Source of the DNA: Canna indica
Lineage: Eukaryota > Streptophyta > Magnoliopsida > Zingiberales > Cannaceae
Assembly: GCA_034359265.1 (NCBI GenBank)
Contig: CP136896.1
Coordinates: forward strand, 19,933,501 to 19,997,500
Reading direction: 5' to 3'
DNA length: 64,000 bases
The position numbers and the translations under genes were made by a program. This document shows, piece after piece, positions 42,547-54,490 of this stretch. The notes beneath the pieces are model-generated. The model was not told the DNA's origin, did not search any database, and was given only the letters and a program-made list of their open reading frames with translations. The stretch's first letter is position 1. Every line of letters begins with the position of its first letter.

Positions 42547-44187
42547 TGTTGGCTTAAGGTTTTCAACCTTGGTCTTAATCTCGGTTTTGATGATAACAAA
42601 TATGGAACTAATGTTTTATTGAAAAATACTTTCAGGTTCCATATCGGTTAGTGCATGACGTCCTCGATCGAAAATGTCAGAGAAATCAAAAAATCAGAAG
42701 GATGTTGGTCGACGCGCTCGGATTCGTCGGAAAGATAGAGTCTATGTTTAGGGTGTCTAGTTTATGTTGTAAATCCTTATGATGATGCATAAGAACCCAA
42801 AAACCAAACCCGAATCCCAAAACATGAAAACTCAGAAACCGCCCTGAAATTCACTAAGCCTAGGGAGCTCCTTGTAGGGCTATATGACCTAGACATTTTC
42901 TTGACACAAAAGAAGACGGTAATTTTTCCTTGTGTAAAAACTAGATAACGAGGTATTTGAAAGGAATTTTTGAAAGCCTTTAGCATACCCATATTTGACC
43001 CAAGAAATTAGAAAATTTCCGTTTTCCGGAAATTTGTACTAGACCCCAAAAACTTGATTTTGATTCTTAAGGATTTTGATTTTTTAGATATTTTTATTGA
43101 ATCCAAATGGGGGTAATCCTTATATAACATTTATGTTTTAAAGTTATTAACTGTTATATAAGTAGACTTAGCAAAGACGGAACCCAAACGAGCAGAAAAT
43201 CCAGCCTAGCCAAACTGCCCTGCCCAGGTTCGGTCGACCTACTGGTTGACTGGCGGCATTTCGGTCGACCGAACATCGCCCAGAACAGGCATAATGCTCC
43301 GATCGCTCGGGTGGTCGCTTGGTCGGTTGACCGATGATCGATCAGACAAGCGACCGGCAGGCTGTAACGGGCAAAAAATCGCCCGTTGAGAAGAGAGAGC
43401 TCTCTCTTCTCTTCATGGCTTATAAATAGGAAGCCATGAGAGCCTTCCTTCACAATGTTGATCACCTCTAACCTCCTTGAGCCATCTTTTGATCGATTCT
43501 AAGCCTTCATTGAGCCAATCTTTTGAAAACCCTAGCTTGAGCCAAAAACCTTGATCTTGCCTTCATTCCTTCATTGATTAACCATCAAAGGCATCAAGAG
43601 GAAGCTATGAATCTTGTTTTCGAGCTAAGTATTTTATTATTTGATTTATTGCTCCATTTAGTGTTTTATTTTCTTGTTTATTTCTTTGTATTTGCGTTTG
43701 TGTTAGACCTAGAGTGTAGGTCTTGAAATTGGGTGGTAGCCTTGGTGTTTAAGGTTTAAATCCACCGGTGTAAGCATAGTTTACTAGTATTAGTTGAGTT
43801 GTCCCTTAGGGTTGAGGTGGAAGAGTGCTCTCGGTAAGAAGACGAAGACTTCCGGGTGTGGAAGTGCCTTAGGTTGAGAGTGAGACTCTTCAAGTCAAAG
43901 TCCTCGTTGTAAGGGAAACAAGATTAATCTAGTAAAGCTAAGTTTGGAAATCCTAAGCGGGGTGCTTAGGTAGTGGAGTAGGCATTGGGGCCGAACCACT
44001 ATAAATCACCGTGTTTGCATTGCTTCTTCTTGCGTTTGTTTAATTAGCATATTCACTTTGCTTCCGCTTGTTATCGGATTTATTAAATTGCCTAAGTAAC
44101 CAAGTAAATGATTAAAACCAGAATTAGGTGAATCGATTAGTAAATACACTATTCACCCCCCCTCTAGTGTAGGCCATTTCACCAACA
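42547..44187 (+). mobile_element. Copia-type solo LTR (family C)
   Basis: TGTTGGCTTAAGG to CATTTCACCAACA, 1,641 bp, flanked by AGCTT. It belongs with 15110-16661 and is related to the LTRs of the element at 48771-55761. A TATAAATA lies at 43431-43438, and the GTCGACC cluster is short (43220-43350). Confidence 0.92.
43431..43438 (+). promoter_or_regulatory. LTR TATA box
   Basis: TATAAATA in GGCTTATAAATAGG, downstream of the palindrome cluster. Confidence 0.7.
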
Positions 44188-44510
44188 AGCTTCTCTAGGT
44201 AGCGAGGGAACGTTGCTGCTAAGTTGTTGCCTATTGCTGGCAGCGTTCGCCCGACTTCAGGTGTCTACCATGGTGGAGCATATAAGATTTATTCAGCCCC
44301 ACGGTGGGCGTCAAATATTCTCGCCTAAAGTCAGGGGTGCTGCAAGCCTCCGTGTCTCCTGGTTCAGCGCAACATCGATGGTGACCTGCAAAGACACTCT
44401 GACGCTCAAGTGAAAGAGGATTCCAGATGGTGTCTATGGAAATTGGAACATAGTATACCTGTTGTTCTTGCTTGAGAATGTCTCTCCTGGTCCGATTCAA
44501 TGCTGGTGGC

Positions 44511-44534
44511 GGGGGGGGGGGGGGGGGGGAGGGG
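44511..44534. repeat. Poly-G tract
   Basis: Nineteen G, one A, four G. Able to form G-quadruplexes; its length may also be unreliable in the assembly. Confidence 0.9.
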
Positions 44535-44579
44535 TTGCAAAAGATACTCTGACGCTCAAGTTAGTGAGACTCCAAGGTG

Positions 44580-44584
44580 GAGGT
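44580..44584. repeat. TSD GAGGT, left
   Basis: GAGGT precedes 44585 and recurs at 46220-46224. Confidence 0.9.
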
Positions 44585-46219
44585 TGACAATAAAGTATAG
44601 GTCTCTGAGGGAACTTTTGTTAATGGAAAGTTGCACAGGGAGTTGCAACTACTATTGCAACTGCTTGTGAGTAGGAAACTAAGAACCAAAACAAAAAATC
44701 ACAAGGAAACACGCAAACACAATGATTTGTTTATGCAGATCAGTGACAACGCATGTCACCTAATCTGCGGGGCACTCATCGGATAGATTCCCAATCCACT
44801 CTCAATAAGTACGATATAAGTCCTCAGGATTTCACACCCGAAATTCGACTACCAGTACTATAATGAATTGGAAATAAAAAAATCTGTTTGCTATTACAAG
44901 TACATATCAACTTGTCTCTTCATGACATCCTAGTCATAGAGTTCCGTCCTCCACACAGTCCTTGTGTTGTACTGAGTTAACAACCCAAAACCATCTTCAC
45001 TCAAAAGATAAGAAAGGTAGATTATTGCCTTTTTTGCACTCAGCAGTCTACTCCTCATATAACTGGCAACACAGTTTACGCACATAGGAGTGGATCAATA
45101 GGAGATAATCGATCTTCTCAAATATTCTCTCACACCTTTTATAAGCAGAGTAGGCAACCCAAAAAACATAGCTATTACTCTATAAGAGAAACTCCAAAAA
45201 CTCCTAACTTCATCAATCATCATAAATGACCATTAACTCCACCAATGAATGACCAAGGCCATAAAGTAGTTGCTCCATATGATGACCAAAACTCCATTAA
45301 GCATAATAAAAGACCAAGTCCAAAAGTCACCATAAATGATCAAGTCCAAGAGTCACCATAAATGATCAATCAAGATTAACTCCACCATAAATACATATAT
45401 ATAATAGATATCATCGGGATATTATATAAATATATATATACAATAATCTCAACAATGTTCAAGCAACATCGCAACAGGATAAACATCGCAACAGCATAGA
45501 CTTTACTGCAGTAATAGCAGTTGTAACTGACCAACGAGCAGTACAACTGACTGTGTTGACGTAGAAGACTTGTAGATCCATAACTTCTCTTTCCTCATAA
45601 ATAGAGAAGGCCAACCAACTTCCACAAATGCCACTTAACAAAAGATTTTAACTTCAGCAGTTTCAAACTCAAAAGGCAGTCATAACACATCATAATATTC
45701 CGGCCATAAAAGCTTCAAGAAAAACCGTCAGCCCATTAAAGAATATCATTTCATTTCTTTCATAATTGACTTCAGTTATAAAAGCTTCAAGATAACCGCC
45801 CAATCCGAATAAAAGCTGACTTAAACACTGATTATTAACAAAATTAGTTCAAACCAAACAGACAACTATAAATCACCATAAAGCATCAACCATTAAGCAC
45901 AGAGAGTAACGCTTGGAAACATCAATGAAGATCACTCCACTACCCATTCATAAAACGGGCAATAAACAGGTAATAAAAGATGATTAAAAATATCAAAGAT
46001 ATAAAAGAGAATCATCATTAATACTGGAAACCAAAGGTTTTGCGCAACATCCTTATCCTGACATCCATAGTTTGCAAGAACAGTTGAAACCGTCCTCACA
46101 AAGTTGTAACTGTCTTCAACAAGCAGAACTCCTCATAGTTGTGAGTGCTCATTTAGCTGAGAATAACCTAGAATACTCTTGCCAAATATAGCCAACACTA
46201 CAAAAGCCAAACACCAACA
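44585..46219. mobile_element. Solo LTR, separate family
   Basis: TGACAATAAAG to ACACCAACA, 1,635 bp, with an exact GAGGT duplication. The text resembles copia LTRs, but no TATA or PBS fixes the strand. Removing it joins CTCCAAGGTG to GAGGTAATGAAATTT, which is exactly what stands at 61542-61567. Confidence 0.82.
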
Positions 46220-46226
46220 GAGGTAA

Positions 46227-46570
46227 TGAAATTTGAACTTAGGTTACCTGATGAGTGCCATATCTGTATTTATTGAAGGTGGAGGTGATGGAGCCGCCCG
46301 ACAATCTCGCGGGGATATTGCTCAAAATGGGTCGAGACTGATCCTGGAGACGACAAGCTTATAATGATGTATCCCTCGTGATAAGGAACGATGCAGGTGT
46401 CCATGTATGGCCAGGTAGGGTTCCCGATTGGAGCCGTTTGGCCTGGCTCGAATCCGGTCCGAGGCAAGCCTGGGTGAAGCCCCCGGGCGGAGCCATTTGA
46501 TTTGGCCTGAGATAAGTTATGGGCGCTGCTGGGTTTAACCAACCGAGCCCAATATTTCTAGTCCAATCCA
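46227..46570 (-). repeat. Tat LTR shared by elements 1 and 2
   Basis: TGAAATTTGAAC to GTCCAATCCA on plus, 344 bp, homologous to 61560-61905. On its left is a leader and PBS side (5' LTR of element 1). On its right is a purine-rich CTCGAGGGCTG (minus), which fits a PPT (3' LTR of element 2). Confidence 0.8.
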
Positions 46571-46739
46571 CAGCCCTCGAGCTCGATCGGAGTCTGTAAG
46601 ACTACGTGTCGAGCTCTTAAGTAGGGTTGGCTTTCCCGACTCTGGAATTTTTGTGGTTCAGGGAACCTCTAGAAATATTGACCATGTTGTGTTTTAGCTT
46701 TTGCAAAGGCATTGCTATTTTAAGTGGCTAGTGAGGCCG

Positions 46740-47335
46740 AGCTGAGTGGATGATTGCGAGGGTCGAAGTGGAGAGATCGGCCATGGAGACTGAATTGGGG
46801 CGAGTGGTCATAGAAACCAAACTAGAGAGGGTGGCCGTGGAGGCCAGACTGAGCCGGCGGCCGTGGGGGCTGAATGGAAGCCAGCGGCTATAAGAGCTGA
46901 GCTGGAAAAGGTGGTCTTGGAGGCTAGACTGAGCAGGTGGCCGTGGGGGCCGAACTGAAGCGAGCGGTTGTAAGAGCTGAGTTGAAAAAGATGGTCATGA
47001 AGGCCAGATTGAGTAGGTGGCCATGGGGGCAGAAATGAAGCGAGCGACTGTAAGTGCCGAGCTGAAAAAGGTGGTCATGAAGGCATTATGAGCATGTGGC
47101 CGTGGGGGCCGAGTTGAAGCGAGCTGCTATAGGAGCCGAGCTGAAAAAGATGACCGTGGAGGCCAGACTGAGCAGATGGTTGTGGGGGTCGAACTGAAAC
47201 GAGCTATTGTAAGAGCCGAGCTGAAATATGTGGTCGTGAAGGCTAGATTGAGCAGGTGGTTGTGGGGGCCGAACTGAAGCGAGTGGCTATAAGATTGGGT
47301 TGGAGTGAGTGGTCGTGTGTCATCTTTGGTTGGCA
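46740..47335. repeat. 80-bp tandem array, about 7 copies
   Basis: GTGGGGGC marks units at about 46863, 46943, 47023, 47102, 47182 and 47262, a period of 79-81 bp. Each unit holds GAACTGAAGCGAGCGGCTGT and GAGCTGAAAAAG variants. It lies just inside the Tat 3' LTR. Confidence 0.9.
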
Positions 47336-47887
47336 CGTAGCAACTTTTTGATCGCCTTGGAGAAAGTAAAATTGACATATTTTTGTCATGTTGTTTTGTG
47401 TCTTCTCGACTTTCGTGCTTAGCATGTCGGTTTGATAATGAAGATCTCCTCATCTTACGTGACAGTTATTGATTGGCGTTTGTCTCCTCGTTTTTTGGGG
47501 GAGGCATCATGGTGGAAAAAGCATCCGCTCGTGTCTTGGGGATTTCTAGAGGATCGTCGATCGCTGAGCTGGTCGATGGAGATTTAATCTCGTCCTCGTT
47601 GCTAGCCATTGGATACAAGGGTTATCATTCTTTAGCCTGTAAAGTGACTCTTTCCCTCCTTATTTTGAGCCTTTCTCGCGCTCTTTGGCATTCATCCTTA
47701 GTAGGTTTTTGTCGGTGTTCTCCTGGGTAGTTTCTTTCTTCCTTCATCGCAGTTCCTCTTTGGTAAGTCGTCTTGGTGTTTTGCTTTAATTTATGTATCG
47801 TTGGTGTTGGCTTAGGGTTTGTCGTCTTTACGATCCATTTAGTACGTAGTACCGCGACTATCAAGTATCTTTCCATAATTTTTCAAG

Positions 47888-48770
47888 ATGAATTGTCCAG
47901 AATCTTTCTATCGTGCAGGTGGGATGTCTTTATTGTTAATGTGTCAAGCATGTCGTCCGTTTGGTGGAGATGTAGGAGAGCACTTCAGGCGGGAGGGGGA
48001 AGATCCATTGGTGGATAGCTTACTGAAGCCTATGAGGGCTTCGCAGCTTCGGAATCTAGGAGTCTATTGGGCTAGGGCGGAGGTGGCTGGGTCATCGGCG
48101 TCTTCAGATTCTCTAATCTTCCTCGACTGGCGAACGAGGTGTCATAAAAGAGCTAGGTGTTCCGACGGAAACTCGCTTCCTCAAGCGACTGCTCGCTCGC
48201 GGGGCGATGAGTCCGTATTGCCGGAGATGGTGGTGGTGGCTGGTGCGTCATTGGGAGTTCAATGGCCTATTTCGGCCCTATGCATCCGTCCAGTAATCAA
48301 TCAATTTTTCTCGAAGAGGTGGATCCTTGGGAATACGTCCAACTTTTGATGGGCAGGTTGAGGGAGTCTATGTTGAGAGATTTTGAGGTGCAGTCTCAAG
48401 AGCTCGAGGCACTGAGGTCCAAGATGGTTGAAATGGAAAGGCTCTTGGTGGCGAAGGTTGATGAAGTCGCGCACTTGAATGTGGTTGTCTCCGAGTCTGC
48501 TGCTCGGATAATGGAGTTGGAAAGCCAGTCTAGGTCGGAATTGGAAATGATCTACCTTGATCTTGCTGCGGTGGTGGCGGAAGATTCCCGTTTGAAAATC
48601 GAGGCTAAGGAGGCCGAGGCCGAAGTTGGGAGGTGTTGGCAAGGCAAACCCTTGAGCACTAGGCGAGATGTCTTCGAGATCGTGCTCTTGCAGTGTATAT
48701 AGAGGGTTTCGAAAGGGCGACAAAATAGGCTAAGTTCCTTGGTCCCGGTGTTGACCTTTTTGGGATGGAC
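47888..48770 (+). pseudogene. Tat antisense ORF, first part
   Basis: A plus-strand ORF from MNCPESFYRAGG (47888) and a shifted one from 48262 encode a protein with a long coiled-coil: LRDFEVQSQELEALRSKMVE and then EMERLLVAKVDEVAHLNVVV. It runs opposite to gag and pol of its element and sits between pol and the 3' LTR, as the antisense ORF of Tat elements does. Family members often carry the 'putative gypsy type transposon' annotation; their function is unknown. A frameshift near 48260 and stops at 48700 and 48727 break it. It continues at 55762 after the inserted element. Confidence 0.6.
48766..48770. repeat. TSD TGGAC, left
   Basis: TGGAC precedes 48771 and recurs at 55762-55766. Confidence 0.9.
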
Positions 48771-49994
48771 TGTTGGTGAAATGACCTACACTAGAAGGTG
48801 GTGAATAGTATATTTACTAATCTTAAACTTAATTCCAGTTTCAATCATTTTCTTGATTACTTATGTTAATGCACAATTCAACTACTAAATGAATGTGAAA
48901 GCGAATAAACAAGTCAAGTAATCAATAAGCAAAGTAAGCAATGCAAACAACGAGATTTATAGTGGTTCGGCCCGAATGCCTACTCCACTATCTAAGCACC
49001 CCTGGTTAGAATTTTAAACCAATCCACTAGATGTAGAGTTCCTTTACAATGAGGATTTTTCACCGAAAAGTCACCGCTCTCACACCGAAGGCACTTTCAC
49101 ACCCGGAAATTACCACCTTCATACCGAGAGCACTCTCCCACCTTACTCTTCCTAAGGACACTCTAATACTATATTACACCGGTGGAATTATGCCTAAAAC
49201 ACAAAGGCTACCACCCAATCTATCAAACCAAAAAATCTAGGTCTACACAAGTTCAAATACAATAAAATAAACACCAAAATACAACAACTAATTGAGCAAT
49301 AAATCAAACAACAAATACTTAGCTCCAAAAGAAACTCCCATGTCCTCTTGATGCCTCAATGTGATGAATCAATGAAGTTTGAGGGATCAATCAAGAAGTT
49401 GAGGATCAAAGCTAGAGTTTAAGAAGAATCTCTCAATGAAAGCTTTAAGATTGATCACAGATGGCTCAATGAAGGTGAAGATCAAAGAGGAAAGACTCTC
49501 ATGGCTTGGTATTTATAAGCTACGAAGAGTTGGCCTCAAACAGCCAACTCAACGACTAAAAAAATAGTTGTTTCCGCCATCTGGTCGTACGTTCAGTCAA
49601 TCGTCGGTCGACCAACCAAGGGACCGATCGAGCGACTGGTGCCCGCTGTACCGGTACTCTACATATTATACTTGTACTCTATATTGAGTTTCAGCTGGTT
49701 TCTTTCTTCGGTTCGTGTTTCGGATTACAGGTTTGGTTCTTGGGTTTCTTTGCATCATCATGAAGATTTAAAATTTATCTAGACACCCTAAACCTATACT
49801 CTATCTTCCTGACAAATCCGAGCGTGTCGACCAACGTCCTTTCGATTTTTTGATTTCTCCAATATTTTCGATCATGGACGTCGTGCGCTAACCAGTATGG
49901 AACCTGAAAATAATTCTCTACGAAATTATTAGTTCCATGTTTGTTATCATCAAAACCGAGATTAAGACCAAAGGTTGAAAACCTTAGGCCAATA
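48771..49994 (-). repeat. Copia derivative 3' LTR (1,224 bp)
   Basis: On minus it begins TATTGGCCTAAGG and ends CATTTCACCAACA. The usual initial TG is TA, in both LTRs. A TATA box reads TATAAATA on minus at 49510-49517. Confidence 0.9.
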
Positions 49995-52915
49995 ATCTCT
50001 CTCTTTTTGATGATGACAAACAACCTTAAAAAAATATATCATTTAAGCATCAAGGATATCAAACATGGGATTTCTCCCCCTATTAACATGCATATCTATG
50101 AAAATAAACTCACCATATCTATATGCATAATTTTTCTATATTTTCTTACCTTTTTACCTATATTTTTCTCCCCCTTTTGACATCAATCAAAAAGGATGAA
50201 AAAGTCAACTATGGTCAAAATTGGGACTTGAAAACTAGTTTTCATGAAAACAAAGTCAACCAACGCAATGGATGAAAACAAGGCATCGAATGAGAGACTA
50301 AGTCATACATGACAACATTAGATGATAAATAAATTTCAAGTCTAGAAATCATGTATAAGTTCAAGTATGGATATTTTCAAGTATCGGTCTAAATAATCAA
50401 AAATTATTTTAGAAGTGATTTTGCTCGACTTATAGTGATGATGATACCAAAGATGAATTCAAAATGTCATACTTTAAGTCTCATTCGAAGATTGGACCAA
50501 AAATCAAAGTATCGGAAAAATGACCATTTAGGAATAACGAGACTTTAAAGTTTCAAAATCTAACTTCAAAAATTCAAATCAAATCACATTCATACTCAAG
50601 ATTTTTTAAATTTTTATGCCATAAACTAGATTTGTTAAGGAATATGCAGGTTTAAGAATCGACAAAAAATTATTTTTTTTTCATTTTTCTAAAATTCATC
50701 GAGTTCTAGTGGCATTTTCGTAAATAACTAGAATTTTTCATGACATTTCTAGATTTTATTCCAACTTTAAAAATACCAAGATATGATCATTTAAAATATG
50801 TTTATCAAGTTTGAGATGAAAATAATGTCATTAGATCAAAATATGAACTTAGCACTATTTCATTCAAAGTAGGCATGAAAACATGAAAATGCTAAGTATC
50901 AAATTTTGCTATCTACTCATGTTTTCTCTAACTTAGGCACTTGGACATCTAACATGAGTGAATCTAAGTATATCAATCAAGTTTGGGCTTAAAAAGAGAT
51001 TTCTAAGTTACTTTGTCGACTTAGGTCAAAGTACCCTAGCTTCAAGTTTACAAAAATCAAATTTTTTAATCGTTATAAAATCATATTCTTGACAAAAAAT
51101 TTTGAAACTTTAACGGAAGAAACACATTTTTTCAATTAATCTACAAGTTCAAGAATCAGTCAAAAATTAGTTTCCTATAAATTCATAAAATTCTTGAAAG
51201 TCTAGGGGTATTTTCGTAAATTTCTTGTATTTTTTTTTCAAAAGTTGTCAATTTTGCTTCAAACTTTCTAGACATCGTTGAATGATCATTTAAGATGTGT
51301 GTGTCAAGTTTGAGCTCAAAATGAATTGTCTAAGTTCATTTTTCATCTTATTTTGATTTCAATGAAAAAATCGATATTTCTAGCTATCATTCAAGTTATC
51401 AAAATCATTCCTATAAATGATTTTACTCAAGCAATGATGTGAATGATATTAGACATTGAATTAAAATGGTATACATGATTTTTCATTTGAAGTTTTAACG
51501 AGAAATCAAAGTATCGGAAAAGTGGATATTTCAAGTAAATGATACTTTGGGTTTTCGAAATCCAACTTCAAAATTCCACTATAAATCAGATTCTTGATGA
51601 AACTTTTTGAAATTTTTACTGAAGAAACTAGATTTTTCAATGAAGGTAAAGTTTCAAGAATCAGTTAAAAAGTACTTTTCTACATTTTTTCTAGAAATAG
51701 CTGAAAATGCTAAAATTTCAATGGTATTTTCGTAATTTTCAATTATTTTTCAAAACGTGTTCAGTTTTCATTCATACTTTTATGACACCACCTAATGGTC
51801 ATGTAAAGAGTGTATGTCAAGTTTGAGATGAAAATTATATCCTTAAATCAGGATATCAACCTAGCATGGTTTCATTCAAAACTAAGTTAGTTACCATAAA
51901 ACTTGCTAAGTGTCAATCTTATTATTTACTCATAGTTTTTAAAATTTAAACCTATGGGCACCTAACATGAGTAACTATAAACATGTTTCTCAAATATGAA
52001 TTGAAAATGAGACCTCTAAGTCAATTTATTGACTTGGGTCAACTTGGTTCAAAAGAGTTTATCATGAAATGACCTCTATGTCAAATTCTATATCCATATG
52101 AATTTTTCATTCTAAATGCATGAAAACATGTCATACCTATTCCTAAACATGTTTATGAAGTTTGGACTTAAAATAAAGTGTCCAAGTCGATTTGTTGACT
52201 TGGGTCAAACTTTTCCAAGTTTAAGTCCCCTAAAGTGACTTAGTTATCACCATGTTCATCTACACATGAATTTTCAAGTTTAAATGCCTAGAATCATGTG
52301 ACATGTGCATCTAAACATGTTTACCAACTACTAACTCAAAATAGATATGTCATTATAGCACACGTATTCAAGTATTTTACTAATATTTTTGCAAAATCAA
52401 CCTCATACCTCATTCTTAAAAATTTTCTCAAACTTTCCATTTCCTTTTTAATTTTCTTCATGATAGCATAACCTTCCATTAATGAAACTAAAGCTACTAG
52501 CAAGCAACTCAAACCAAATAGCAAAAAGAATAATCAAGTATCATTTTCAAAATCCACTTTGCTAAATAGTTTGAAATCTGTTTCAAAATATATTATCATG
52601 AATACGAAACGAATCAAGAGATATCAAAATATAAAATATTTGAAAATTAAGATCTCCAACCCTTCCTATTGGTTAAAAACCGAAAGGCCACAATGAGCCT
52701 ACAATTTAGAACTGCAAGGTCGCTTAGGCTCGTTATAGGTCACATATGTCTCCGAAGAGATCGAAAATCAAAAATCAAAAAATATTTTTGAAACTTATCA
52801 AAAGCGGAAAATATACTAATATTAAGCATATATCAAAACTCTAACTATAATTTAAGCAAGAGGGTATAGGAGATGATACCAAAGTCTTTGATGCTAATTT
52901 TCATACATATGACAT
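49995..52915. other. Non-coding internal region of the copia derivative
   Basis: AT-rich sequence without domains. Phrases recur: AAATCAAAGTATCGGAAAA (50500, 51490), GGTATTTTCGTAA (50710, 51210, 51723) and TGTCAAGTTTGAG (50800, 51300, 51815). The recurrence suggests old internal duplications of about 500 bp. Confidence 0.65.
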
Positions 52916-53255
52916 CATTATGGCTTGCAGTTGCAGCCTCTTGGAAATTTCTCGTTTGGATCTAAGGTCAACTTCAACATTCCATTTCTCTTTACACTTG
53001 TGTGGTAGCTCCCCCTACAAGAGAGCACAAAACTTTTGGTACCCAAATGGTTTTGGGTCCTTGGGGATTAGTAGACCTAGGGATCCAAAGTGTCCTAGCC
53101 ACATTTGTATTTCTTTTAAATGTGCAATCATATATGGCATGACCAAAAATACCACAACAAAAATAATGTCCATTGAATTTCTTTTCATTTTTGCTATGGA
53201 CATTAGATCTATAGTTAGAATATTTGACATGTCAAACATGATGAGTATGAGCATT

Positions 53256-54240
53256 CTAATTAGAAACATCCTTCTTCTTATTATGATCATGAGGTCTAAT
53301 GGTAGAATGCATAGCATGAGAATGATGATCAATATTGGCATTCTTTACATAAGCATTTCTAGTGTTATTAAGAAATGAAATATTTTTCAATTCGTTCACT
53401 TTCTTATTTAAAGACACAACCTCATTTTTTAATGAATCAAGAGATTGATATAAGGCATTAGATTGAGATTTCAAATTATTATTTTCACTTATAATTTTTG
53501 AATTCTCAAGTTTCAAATTTTCATTCTCAAGTTTTAAGTCATTAATCTCAAGTTTCAACCTATCATAGGAAAAATTAAAAGAACTAGATTTTATTCTCTC
53601 ATTTTCTAATTTTAATTCATCCACATGAGAGTTAAGCCTTATATATATTATCTTTCTTCAATCTTTTATTTCCATTATCGTTTTTAACAAGCAAGGCATA
53701 CATTTTCTTGTATTCATCTACTAACTTATTATATGATATGTCAAGAGAACTAGTAGAGCTAGCATTATCATTGTCATTAGCATGACTAGAAGGAGAAGAG
53801 TGTACCCCATCATTAGCATCCATGAGGCAAATTTTTGAAGTGGCTTCATAGTCATGAAAAGAGGATGGTTCACTTAAATAAGATGATGGTGTGGAAGCGT
53901 TTGACCACTTCTTTGCATTATTCTTCATGGTAGGGCAATTCTTCTTCATGTGCCCTTTTTCTTTGCATAGATAACAAATTGTCTTCCTCTTTCGTCTTTT
54001 AGTGCTTCTTTGACTAAAAACACTTTGAGCTTCAAAAACCATGTTAGTATTGGAGGGATGATCATTGTCATCACCACCTTCAATAAAAGTCGTTAACTCC
54101 TCGATTTTAGCATAATCATATAAGATATTTAAGCAAACCCAAATATCGAATGCAGAAGTATAATGCACGACATTTTCAAAGATATCATTTTCCAAAGAGA
54201 AAAATATGCAATTCATAGCTTTAGCATTTAACTCAAACAT
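53256..54240 (-). pseudogene. Copia gag of the derivative
   Basis: From 54240 the minus strand encodes FELNAKAMNCIFFSLENDIF and EELTTFIEGGDDN, a piece of the copia Gag core, then CYLCKEKGHMKKNCP, an intact CCHC knuckle (53983-53939). A Ser-rich part follows. After a stop near 53635 the reading goes on at 53624-53256 with a Lys/Glu/Asn coiled-coil (KLENENLKLENSKIISENNN). It is shorter than Gag of the copia at 29.8 kb, which has the same domain order, and the middle of the core is deleted. Confidence 0.8.
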
Positions 54241-54478
54241 ATTAATTTATTCTTGGGTCCATGCAAATGTATTTTCTTCCTTAGGTTTGATATATTGGGT
54301 TCTCAACATTTCATAAAGCCCTAAACCTTGGATCTTCAAAAAGGTGTACATCCTAAATTTCCAAAGACCAAAGTTTATCCTATCAAACCTCGAAGGTGCA
54401 GTAACTACTTACTATAGTGCCATTCTCGGATCGAAGCAAATGGTAGAAGAGATGGTGAAATCTCAATCCACGGTCCGC

Positions 54479-54490
54479 TCTGATACCAAA
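54479..54490 (-). other. Primer-binding site of the derivative
   Basis: TTTGGTATCAGAGCGG on minus directly abuts the 5' LTR end; initiator-Met type. Confidence 0.85.

Larger units (their letters stand above)
44188..44584 (-). other. Tat element 1 leader
   Basis: Untranslated region between PBS and gag. A segment with ACTCTGACGCTCAAGT occurs twice (about 44395 and 44545). It holds a long G run. The end CTCCAAGGTGGAGGT matches 61542-61556 of element 2. Confidence 0.7.
27060..46570 (-). mobile_element. Tat-like Ty3/gypsy element 1 (broken)
   Basis: Order on minus: LTR 46227-46570, leader 44584-44188, gag 42545-41313 continuing 29837-29660, protease 29650-29100, RT scraps 28872-28590, RNase H scrap 28580-28285, then GC-rich repeats 27760-27060. 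Most of RT and all integrase are missing. Gag and protease motifs match the Tat/Ogre branch. It is split by a copia element and two solo LTRs, each with an exact 5-bp TSD. The left end is not resolved: no partner LTR was found before 27 kb. Confidence 0.75.

Noticed and set aside
44585..46219. Reading this block as the 5' LTR of Tat element 1
   Set aside because: It has its own exact GAGGT duplication and is unlike the Tat LTR; removing it restores the expected PBS/LTR junction.
46740..47335. Tandem array as a CRISPR-like locus
   Set aside because: Units are contiguous and degenerate without unique spacers, and the DNA is plant nuclear.
50000..52915. Hidden coding exons in the copia derivative
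   Set aside because: No copia pol motif was seen in any frame; the text is AT-rich and internally repetitive.
53015..53378. Methionine/isoleucine-rich ORFs on both strands
   Set aside because: Shadow readings of the coiled-coil part of copia gag.
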